Shown piece after piece: positions 8,017 to 15,856 of a stretch of DNA of 16,645 nt. Each line of letters opens with the position of its first letter. Positions within the stretch are counted from its first letter, which is position 1. The stretch is from contig CAKRNI010000040.1 of NCBI GenBank assembly GCA_934370915.1, positions 1-16,645 on the forward strand, written 5' to 3'. The position numbers and the translations under genes were made by a program. The notes below the pieces were generated by a model. The model was not told where the DNA came from. It saw nothing but the letters and a program-made list of their open reading frames with translations, and made no database searches. The DNA comes from an uncultured Lachnospiraceae bacterium (lineage in GTDB: Bacteria > Bacillota > Clostridia > Lachnospirales > Lachnospiraceae).

Positions 8017-9244
8017 ACCCTGCAAGTCTGAGCTTTTCCCGGTGCTTAAGCACTCCGACCCTCTCAAGACTTCCTTCCACTTTCCTTCGATCCCGCGTTC
8101 CTCCTTCCTGACCTTTTGTCTCCCGGAAAGCGAAAAGGGGATTGAGTATGATCTCGCCGTTTTCAAATCTGTCCACCTCCTCGATCGCCGTCACTTTTCG
8201 CGTCTTATCCCGCATCCTCGCCACATGCACCATAATGTCCACCGCTGACGCAATCTGACTCCGGATTGCCGGGAGCGGCAGGTCTGCTGCCATCAGGACC
8301 ATCGTCTCAAGTCTGGAAAGCATGTCCTTCACGCTGTTCGCATGGCCGCTGGAAAATCCGCCGTCATGACCCGTATTGAGACTCTGAAGAAGATCCAGCG
8401 CCTCTTTTCCGCGCACCTCGCCGATTATCAGGCGATCCGGTCTCATACGAAGAGCCGCCCGGATCAGCTCTCCGATCCCGATTGCCCCAGCTCCCTCTGC
8501 ATTGGCATCCCGGGTCTCCAGACGTACTAGATTTTCGATGTGGTTCAACTGCAGCTCCGCCGCATCTTCAATCGTGATCACTCGCTCACCGGGCGGGATA
8601 AACTCTGAGAGTGCGTTTAAAAGAGTTGTTTTTCCCGCTCCGGTCCCGCCGCTGACAAAGATGTTGTAACGCGCCGCAACCAACGTCTTTAAGAGATCTG
8701 CCGCTTCCTTCGAGATACTTCCGTATTCCATAAGCCGCTCCATCGTCACCGGTTCCGGGAATTTCCGGATTGTCAGGATCGGTCCGTTTAACGCGACTGG
8801 TTCCAGAACTACATGGACTCTCGACCCATCCGCCAGTCTGGCATTCGCAAGCGGTGTTGACGTGTTGACGATGCGGTTTACGCTGCTTACGATCTGCTGG
8901 ATCAGATCTTCCAACTGTTCTCTGGATTCGAAAGACTTTTCCCACCGCCCGATTTTTCCCCCTGTCTCCACGAATACCTGATCAGGACCGTTCACCATGA
9001 TCTCCGTCACCCGGGGATCATCCACCAGTTCCTGCAATATATCCAGCCGCCTGAAAGAATCAAACAGTTCCTTGTGAAGCTTCAGCCGTTCCCCTAACGT
9101 CATCGGAAATGTTTCCGGATCGTTCTCCATACAGGCATCCATTTTCCGGTCGATAAGATCTGCGATCTCCTCGTCCGCCATCTGACGGTCATATGTCATC
9201 TCCGCAAGGATCTGTTCCCTCAGGGTCTGCTTCAGCTGTCCCAT
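8006..9244 (-). CDS. tadA: TadA/CpaF-type pilus assembly ATPase
   Basis: A 412-residue cytosolic ATPase of the type II/IV secretion family that powers Flp pilus assembly. Visible motifs: the N-terminal domain with DPRVTEIMVNGPDQV (about 77-90), Walker A GGTGAGKT (199-206), the Asp box ITIEDAAEL (223-231), Walker B LIIGEVRG (272-279) and the His box SGHANS (299-304). The length fits the family. The ATG at 9244 lies 13 bases inside the end of the TadZ-like gene with AGGA about 11 bases upstream. The TadA homologues I recall also begin with a short helical region like QTLREQILAEM. The C-terminus overlaps tadB. Confidence 0.95.
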   Translation of the reverse strand: MGQLKQTLREQILAEMTYDRQMADEEIADLIDRKMDACMENDPETFPMTLGERLKLHKELFDSFRRLDILQELVDDPRVTEIMVNGPDQVFVETGGKIGRWEKSFESREQLEDLIQQIVSSVNRIVNTSTPLANARLADGSRVHVVLEPVALNGPILTIRKFPEPVTMERLMEYGSISKEAADLLKTLVAARYNIFVSGGTGAGKTTLLNALSEFIPPGERVITIEDAAELQLNHIENLVRLETRDANAEGAGAIGIGELIRAALRMRPDRLIIGEVRGKEALDLLQSLNTGHDGGFSSGHANSVKDMLSRLETMVLMAADLPLPAIRSQIASAVDIMVHVARMRDKTRKVTAIEEVDRFENGEIILNPLFAFRETKGQEGGTRDRRKVEGSLERVGVLKHREKLRLAGYEI

Positions 9245-10248
9245 AAATTTCTCTGTCCTTTCACCAGACTCCGGACGAAATCGCCCATGTCCCCCCACAG
9301 GAGTTCCTGCGGAAAATGTTCCATCCGTCTCCCTCCCGTCACCATCGGCACATGGATTTTCTGGATCTTTTCCGCCACCCCGCTGTTTCCCGAAGCTGCC
9401 AGATATTCTTCAAATTCACGCATTTTCTCCGCAGAAAACGGATCTTCCCGGATCGGTGTATAGACTACCTGACATTTTTCCAGTAACGGCAGGGCATCCC
9501 GCCCATAATCCCCCACATCGAGAATCATCGTCGTATAGTTTCCATCCCGCAGGATCCGTTCCATAAGATCCGCCATCTCCTGTACAGACAATTGGGCATA
9601 ATCCTGCGGGATCCTGATCGGAGGGATCCATGCCATATCTCCAAGATAATAGACGATCGAGTTCAGCCTCACCACATGAAAACGGTCCTGTTTATAATAG
9701 TAGATAAGATCCGAGAGATCCCTCTTCCACCGCTCATTCAAAAGCCCCGTAAAACCCGTAAACGTGTCCAGCGTCACAAAAAGGACCTTTTCTTCTTTCG
9801 CAAGGACTTGTCCGATCGCCAGCGCAAGGCATGTCTTTCCACATCTTCCGATGGGCGAATAGACTCCTATGATCCGTCTGGACTGGTCCGTGGTTCCGGC
9901 AACATTGGCCCGGATCCCCGGAATCTCACTGTAGACTGCCATCACTTCCCGGATAATATCATCCCCGGACTGAAACTTATAGATTTCCTTCCCGGAGTCC
10001 ATCTGTTTTTCTGTCTCCTCCGACATATAGATCTTCTGGGCCGAAGGAATTTCGGAAATATCCCCGGAATCTGTCCGCTCCCCCGAAAGCAGTACATCGA
10101 TCTCATGCTTTTTCGCGTACTCCGCCAGCTTTTCCTTTGAGGTAAACGCCTGAGCGGTAAAAACTCCCTTTTCCTTTCGGTTTACATAATCAGACAACCG
10201 CTCCGCATATCTCGTGTCCGCATCATAAACCGCCATCATCTTTTTCAT
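9232..10248 (-). CDS. TadZ/CpaE-like MinD-family localisation protein
   Basis: A 338-residue protein. The first ~110 residues look like an atypical receiver-type domain (MKKMMAVYDADTRYAERL at the start). The rest is a MinD/ParA-like P-loop fold. The nucleotide loop is SPIGRCGKT (131-139): the GKT is kept but the signature lysine of the KGGxGKT loop is absent. LDTFTGF (160-166) and MILDVGD (241-247) mark the next strands. TadZ/CpaE proteins place the Tad machine in the cell and are often degenerate in this way. The position directly before tadA supports this role. The ATG at 10248 follows AAAGGA by about 11 bases. It is separated from the upstream peptidase gene by 97 bases holding two hairpins. 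Confidence 0.87.
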   Translation of the reverse strand: MKKMMAVYDADTRYAERLSDYVNRKEKGVFTAQAFTSKEKLAEYAKKHEIDVLLSGERTDSGDISEIPSAQKIYMSEETEKQMDSGKEIYKFQSGDDIIREVMAVYSEIPGIRANVAGTTDQSRRIIGVYSPIGRCGKTCLALAIGQVLAKEEKVLFVTLDTFTGFTGLLNERWKRDLSDLIYYYKQDRFHVVRLNSIVYYLGDMAWIPPIRIPQDYAQLSVQEMADLMERILRDGNYTTMILDVGDYGRDALPLLEKCQVVYTPIREDPFSAEKMREFEEYLAASGNSGVAEKIQKIHVPMVTGGRRMEHFPQELLWGDMGDFVRSLVKGQRNLWDS

Positions 10249-10270
10249 GGTCTCTCATTTCCTTTCCCCT

Positions 10271-10317
10271 GCCGGAATCAGACTCCGGCGTACATTCGAC
10301 CGGTCTCTTCGCCGGTC
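10271..10317 (-). other. tandem hairpins between peptidase remnant and TadZ-like gene
   Basis: Two GC-rich inverted repeats lie in tandem. One is GACCGG/CCGGTC (10298-10303 with 10312-10317, loop 8). The other is GCCGGA/TCCGGC (10271-10276 with 10284-10289, loop 7). Neither is followed by a T-run on the minus strand, so they are not typical terminators. They may be an mRNA stability or processing element that separates the peptidase message from the tadZ-tadA-tadB-tadC message. Confidence 0.6.
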
Positions 10318-10345
10318 TGTAAGACATGCGGTCCTGTCTGTTTTA

Positions 10346-10870
10346 TCAGATCAGCAAAAACAGACAGTATCCCGCAAACAGATACGGCCCCAGCCGCAAA
10401 AGACTTTCTTTTTCAGAATATCCCGGATATTCCGTAAGCCGCCCTCTCATTCCGGTCTCCACTGCAAACCTTGCAGCCCGCTCCAGCCGGAACCAGACCG
10501 TCCCCTGCTTTATCATCCGGTAAGACGCAGCAGCAGCGGCAAAGGTCATTCCCAGACCAATCACAAACACACTGTCCCAGATCCCCAGAAATCCCGCGAT
10601 CAATCCCATAAGTTTGATATCTCCTGCTCCGATCGTCCGGCACAGGAAAAACGGGTAAAAGACCGCACAGGTTCCCACAAACCGCAGGATAAAATATCCG
10701 GCCTGGATACCCCCAAAGGCTGCCAAAGCCTGTATCTCCCCCAATTTTCGGTTTTCCGCAAAGGATAGAACGATTCCCGCTGCAATTCCCGTTATGATCT
10801 GAATGTGAAAGATTTTTCCTTTCTTTCAGTCTGTCATTGCCGCAGACAGTAAAATTGCAAACAATGCCAC
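10346..10870 (-). pseudogene. prepilin peptidase, A24 family, interrupted by in-frame TGA
   Basis: Read from the GTG at 10870 (GGAGG ten bases upstream), the frame gives MALFAILLSAAMTD, then TGA at 10828-10826, then KKGKIFHIQIITGIAAGI and on without another stop to 10346, 174 codons in all. This is a full short A24 prepilin peptidase: the first catalytic aspartate would be Asp14, immediately before the TGA, and the second is in GAGD (about residue 84). RLGPYLFAG near the end is the usual final motif. The only open frame without the TGA begins at the TTG at 10744 and lacks the first aspartate, so it could not be an active peptidase. Possible explanations are a recent nonsense mutation (TGG to TGA), readthrough or recoding, or a sequencing error. 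It is the first gene of the pilus locus. An intact second peptidase lies at 2461-2892. Confidence 0.8.
10806..10828 (-). other. hairpin starting at the in-frame TGA
   Basis: The stop codon itself begins a perfect 7-bp inverted repeat, TGAAAGA and TCTTTCA, with the 9-base loop AAGGAAAAA. The loop resembles a ribosome binding site. The stem is AT-rich and short. A bacterial SECIS normally places its apical loop about 16-37 bases after the UGA; here the loop lies about 7-15 bases after the U, so this is not a canonical SECIS. Confidence 0.45.
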
Positions 10871-11203
10871 GATAGGATCACCTCCCGTACAACCGTCTCT
10901 TCCGATCTTTTCCCCTGAGATTCAAAATTCTCAAAAAATCGGAAAAACATCTTTCAATCATTGTGGCTCACAAGTCAATCTGTTAAAAGGATTTCATGCC
11001 CTGAATCCGGGCATCCGGCGAAGCTGCCGGTCATACATCTGTTATTTAGAAACGAAGAACTCATTTCTGAATGTGCCACTATTATCTCTGAATTCCGACA
11101 GAAAGTCAATTTCAGTTTCGTAAAATCAGGGGAGCGTTTTTCGTCAAAATTCACCAAATTTTATTATGTCACCCATCGTTTTCCAGAAATGTTGAACAAT
11201 TCA

Positions 11204-11232
11204 TTGACGCAATTCGAGAAAAATGGTAAAAT
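11204..11232 (+). promoter_or_regulatory. sigma-A-type promoter of the arsR-family gene
   Basis: TTGACG (11204-11209) and TAAAAT (11227-11232) are separated by exactly 17 bases, near the vegetative consensus. Transcription would start at about 11239, roughly 45 bases before the regulator's ATG. Confidence 0.8.
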
Positions 11233-11240
11233 GCAATTAA

Positions 11241-11256
11241 GTTTAAATTTTTAAAC
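11241..11256 (+). promoter_or_regulatory. palindrome at the transcription start, candidate operator
   Basis: GTTTAAA and TTTAAAC, separated by TT, form an inverted repeat right at or just after the predicted start site. A dimeric winged-helix repressor bound here would block the promoter. Autoregulation by the ArsR-family protein encoded 28 bases downstream is the simplest idea, but this is inference. Confidence 0.5.
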
Positions 11257-11283
11257 CAAAACATTCCGGAAAGGAGAGAATTC

Positions 11284-11619
11284 ATGATCTCAGAAAATCT
11301 TCTGGGCAATATCTTTGAAGAGTGCATTCCTTTATTTATTGCGCTCGGTGACAGGACAAGACTGACGATCCTGCAGTGTCTCTTTGAGACACAGACCACT
11401 GGTGAAAGACGGATCCCCGGCTTAAATGTCAACGAGATCACGGACCGGACAAGTCTCTCCCGTCCTGCTGTCTCTCACCATTTAAAGATCTTAAAAGATA
11501 CCGGCCTGATCGACGTTTTAAGAAAAGGCGTTTGCAATTATTATTATCTCACAAACAAAAGCGCCATCGACAAGCTCGGCCGGCTGAAAGAAGAGCTTGA
11601 AAAATATCCGGAATCCTGA
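11284..11619 (+). CDS. ArsR-family winged-helix transcriptional regulator
   Basis: A 111-residue protein typical in length of ArsR/SmtB regulators. FIALGDRTRLTILQCL (18-33) is the start of the domain. VNEITDRTSLSRPAVSHHLKIL (49-70) is the helix-turn-helix with recognition helix near 60-70. VLRKGVCNYYYLT (78-90) is the wing. The metal-sensing box of ArsR (ELCVCDL in helix 3) is not present: the equivalent stretch is GLNVNEI with no cysteine. Cys14, Cys32 and Cys84 are the only cysteines, so any inducer is unknown. The ATG is preceded by AAGGAGAG with good spacing, and a promoter and palindrome lie just upstream. It points toward the glycogen-enzyme genes, so it may co-transcribe with them or control them. 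Confidence 0.92.
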   Translation: MISENLLGNIFEECIPLFIALGDRTRLTILQCLFETQTTGERRIPGLNVNEITDRTSLSRPAVSHHLKILKDTGLIDVLRKGVCNYYYLTNKSAIDKLGRLKEELEKYPES

Positions 11620-11628
11620 ATATTCCGG
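11608..11628 (+). other. hairpin over the stop codon of the arsR-family gene
   Basis: CCGGAAT and ATTCCGG form a 7-bp stem with a 7-base loop that contains the stop codon. The following bases (GTGAATGATCC) hold no T-run, so it is at most a weak terminator, and read-through into the downstream genes is possible. The rest of the gap up to 11790 shows no convincing promoter. Confidence 0.4.
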
Positions 11629-11790
11629 GTGAATGATCCTCATACTACCAATTACTGAAACTTCTGGTTTTCTCCACAGACAGACGCGCCGCAATCCGGC
11701 AAAGCCCATCTGTGAACAAAATTCGGCAAAACAGCCTTCGGCCGCCTGAAACAGACTGCTGTAAGGCACTATCCGTAAAGAAATTGGGGT

Positions 11791-12030
11791 ATGATATTTA
11801 TGTTCTTTTCGAAAAAAAATGCTTCCAAACAGGCTTACCGCCGGGAAACGAATGAACTGAAGCGCCAGATCGAGCTCAGCAAAACGGCGATCTTATCCGC
11901 CCAGAACCAGTTTGAACAGGTCGTTGACCCGACTCTGGTCGACTGTTATATCTACGAGTTGAATGCTGCGCAGCTCCGGTATCAGTTTCTTCTCCGCCGC
12001 CTGAAAATACGGGAGCTTCAGGAGGTCTGA
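11791..12030 (+). CDS. DUF2508 family small protein
   Basis: A 76-79 residue hydrophilic, helical protein. The segment FEQVVDPTLVDCYIYELNA followed by QLRYQFLLRRLK matches the conserved core of DUF2508 proteins (YaaL-like), of unknown function, common in Firmicutes. Two starts are possible: ATG 11791, whose GGGG lies only one base away, and ATG 11800, with GGGG about ten bases upstream. The second has better spacing, so the protein may begin MFFSKKNASKQAYRR. Its last codons (CAG GAG GTC TGA) contain the ribosome binding site of the amylase gene, which starts 5 bases after the stop, so the two are translationally linked. DUF2508 genes are more often found near recombination genes (family recall); here it leads a glycogen-enzyme pair. 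Confidence 0.82.
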   Translation: MIFMFFSKKNASKQAYRRETNELKRQIELSKTAILSAQNQFEQVVDPTLVDCYIYELNAAQLRYQFLLRRLKIRELQEV

Positions 12031-12035
12031 TAACC

Positions 12036-13373
12036 ATGCATACCTGGTACGAACAGGCTGTCTTTTACCATATTTATCCCCTTGGACTCTTAGGGGCTGA
12101 AAAAACAAATACGCTCACAGAAACCGCCCACCGTTTCACGGAGCTTGAGGACTGGATTCCGCATATCCGTGCCTTAAACGGTTCCGCGATCTACATCGGA
12201 CCGCTTTTTGAGTCTTCCACCCACGGCTACGACACGAGAGACTTCCGCCTCGTGGATCGGCGTCTGGGCTCCAATGAAGACTTTGCCCGCTTCGTGCGGC
12301 TCTGCCACGAAAGCGGGATCCGTGTCGTGGTGGACGGCGTCTTCAACCATACGGGACGGGAATTTTTCGCCTTCCGGGATATTTGTAAAAAAAGGGAAGC
12401 TTCCCCGTATAAGGACTGGTACCGCGGAGTTAATTTCGGCTGGAGCAGTCCTCTCGGTGATCCGTTCGGCTATGAAGCCTGGCAGGGACACTTTGAGCTT
12501 CCCTGCTTAAATCTCTGGAATCCGGACGTCCGCCGGTACCTGTTTGACTCGATCCGCTTCTGGATCGACAATTTCGATATCGATGGGATCCGGCTGGACT
12601 GCGCAAATGTTCTGGATTTCGGATTCATGAAGGAGCTCCGCGAAAAAACTTCCGCCATGAAGTCTGATTTCTGGCTTATGGGCGAGGTGATCCATGGGGA
12701 ATACAGCCGCTGGGTAAACCCGGAAATGCTGCATTCCGTGACAAACTATGAGCTTCACAAAGCATTCTACTCCGGTCATAATGATCACAACTACTTCGAG
12801 ATCGCCCACAATGTACGGCGGCTGGAAGCCGTGGGCAGATCCCTTTACACCTTCGTGGACAACCACGACGAGGACCGGATCGCAAGCAAATTAAATAATA
12901 AGGCGAATCTGTTTCCGGTATACCAGCTTCTCTTCACGCTCCCCGGGATCCCTTCCGTTTATTACGGAAGCGAATGGGGGATCGAAGGAAAGCGCTCCAG
13001 AACATCCGATGAGGTCCTGCGCCCGGCGCTCAGCCTGTCTGACATGGCTGGAAAGGCTCCGGAGCTTGTGTCCCATATCGCGGCACTCGGAAAGATCCAC
13101 GCGGAGAACGACGCATTCCATAACGGTTCCTACAAGGAGCTTCTCCTCACAAACCGGCAGTATGCCTTCAGCCGGTCCGGGGAACATGGAACTGTGATCT
13201 CCGCTGTAAATAATGATGAACAGCCGGCATCGATCTCGATTCCGCTGCCCTGCGCAGCCTCAGATGCCGTATCCCTGCTGCCCGGGGAGATCCCATTCTC
13301 CCTCGAAAACGGCAGACTTTCCGTTACGCTTCCGGCAAACGGCGGCGCTATCTTTAAACTTCAGGAGGTTTAA
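12036..13373 (+). CDS. intracellular GH13 alpha-amylase family glycosidase
   Basis: A 445-residue member of glycoside hydrolase family 13. It has no signal peptide, so it acts in the cytoplasm on alpha-1,4-linked glucans or maltodextrins. The conserved regions are complete: DGVFNH (100-105), GIRLDCAN (184-191, nucleophile Asp188), GEVIHG (216-221, acid/base Glu217) and FVDNHDEDR (273-281, Asp278). A short C-terminal beta domain follows from about 365. There is no N-terminal CBM34-type domain, so it is smaller than neopullulanase or cyclomaltodextrinase; exact specificity cannot be told. The ribosome binding site AGGAGG lies within the end of the DUF2508 gene. It is followed directly by glgB, so glycogen trimming or turnover is the likely role. 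Confidence 0.93.
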   Translation: MHTWYEQAVFYHIYPLGLLGAEKTNTLTETAHRFTELEDWIPHIRALNGSAIYIGPLFESSTHGYDTRDFRLVDRRLGSNEDFARFVRLCHESGIRVVVDGVFNHTGREFFAFRDICKKREASPYKDWYRGVNFGWSSPLGDPFGYEAWQGHFELPCLNLWNPDVRRYLFDSIRFWIDNFDIDGIRLDCANVLDFGFMKELREKTSAMKSDFWLMGEVIHGEYSRWVNPEMLHSVTNYELHKAFYSGHNDHNYFEIAHNVRRLEAVGRSLYTFVDNHDEDRIASKLNNKANLFPVYQLLFTLPGIPSVYYGSEWGIEGKRSRTSDEVLRPALSLSDMAGKAPELVSHIAALGKIHAENDAFHNGSYKELLLTNRQYAFSRSGEHGTVISAVNNDEQPASISIPLPCAASDAVSLLPGEIPFSLENGRLSVTLPANGGAIFKLQEV

Positions 13374-15314
<1,941 letters not shown>

Positions 15315-15336
15315 AAATATATGTTTTGCAAGTAAC

Positions 15337-15379
15337 ACATCCGTCCTGAATCCACTAAAAACAGGTTCAGGACGGATGT
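15337..15379 (+). terminator. probable transcription terminator after glgB
   Basis: A perfect 14-bp inverted repeat (ACATCCGTCCTGAA with TTCAGGACGGATGT, 15-base loop) begins 23 bases after the glgB stop. The T-tract that follows is poor (TCTGATTTCC), so termination could be incomplete. The strength and position of the stem still make a terminator the best reading. Confidence 0.65.
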
Positions 15380-15393
15380 TCTGATTTCCACAT

Positions 15394-15448
15394 AAAAAGG
15401 CACTGCCCGCCTTCCATTCTCCTCAGAAAACGGTAAGCGGGCAGCACC
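15394..15448 (-). terminator. Rho-independent terminator of the DUF1667/oxidoreductase genes
   Basis: On the minus strand GGTGCTGCCCGC pairs with GCGGGCAGTGCC over 12 positions, two of them G-U pairs, around a loop of about 26 bases. TTTTT follows immediately. It lies about 45 bases after the DUF1667 stop codon. It converges with the glgB hairpin at 15337-15379. Confidence 0.85.
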
Positions 15449-15493
15449 TCAATCATCACCTATATTTCTTGCATTTATTGACCTTGCTTACTC

Positions 15494-15853
15494 TTACTCC
15501 ACGTTCTTTGTCGCCACAACATCAACTCCCGTTCCGGCAACGTCCTTCATGATCACATCCCCGATATGCACCGGAGCAGCAACCTCGACTGTCTTTAACG
15601 CTTTCACACAGTCAAAGATCTTTCCCTTCGGGATATCTTCCTTCGTCTTCACCGACACCATGTCGATACTTCCGCCGGATACCCGCACTGTGGAAGTCAC
15701 GATCCTTGTCGGGTTTGTCACCTCTTTCCGTCCATAGATCTCGCCGCGCTTACAGGTATTTCCCGTCACGCTTACGACTTCACCGCCGTCCATCGTCACG
15801 ACAAGAGGACAGCCCATCGGACAGCCGATACAAATTAGTCTTCTTTCCTCCAT
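15494..15853 (-). CDS. DUF1667 domain protein (Fe-S partner of an FAD oxidoreductase)
   Basis: A 119-residue soluble protein. The N-terminus RLICIGCPMGCPL has three cysteines (8, 11, 15), and TGNTCKRGEIYG adds Cys34; these probably bind an iron-sulfur cluster. The C-terminal part (VKTKEDIPKGKIFDCVKAL onward) is the rest of the DUF1667 family. In clostridia such proteins are commonly encoded after an FAD/NAD oxidoreductase and a glycerol-3-phosphate dehydrogenase and are thought to form an electron-transfer complex with them (family knowledge). The ATG lies 3 bases after the upstream stop with GGAGG inside the upstream gene's end. A strong terminator follows. Confidence 0.92.
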   Translation of the reverse strand: MEERRLICIGCPMGCPLVVTMDGGEVVSVTGNTCKRGEIYGRKEVTNPTRIVTSTVRVSGGSIDMVSVKTKEDIPKGKIFDCVKALKTVEVAAPVHIGDVIMKDVAGTGVDVVATKNVE

Positions 15854-15856
15854 CGC

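Larger units (their letters stand above)
10871..11283. other. divergent intergenic region, pilus locus / arsR-family gene
   Basis: I see no gene in these ~410 bases. On the minus strand the pilus leader carries an imperfect hairpin at 10902-10942: outer CCGAT/ATCGG, inner TGAGA/TCTCA. Two small tandem inverted repeats follow: ATGCCC/GGGCAT (10996-11014) and CCGGC/GCCGG (11015-11030). The plus-strand promoter of the arsR-family gene lies at 11204-11232. I found no convincing promoter for the pilus locus. A plus-strand frame from a GTG at 10961 runs through this region, but it lacks a ribosome binding site and ends inside the promoter-palindrome region, so I do not call it. Confidence 0.6.

Noticed and set aside
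10806..10828. SECIS element for selenocysteine insertion at the TGA
   Set aside because: The stem is only 7 bp, AT-rich, and its loop is too close to the UGA for a standard bacterial SECIS. Selenocysteine next to this catalytic aspartate is not known in the family.
10961..11254. Plus-strand frame of 97 codons in the divergent intergenic region
   Set aside because: It begins at a GTG without a ribosome binding site, has no recognisable motif, crosses the hairpins, and ends inside the promoter-palindrome region of the arsR-family gene.
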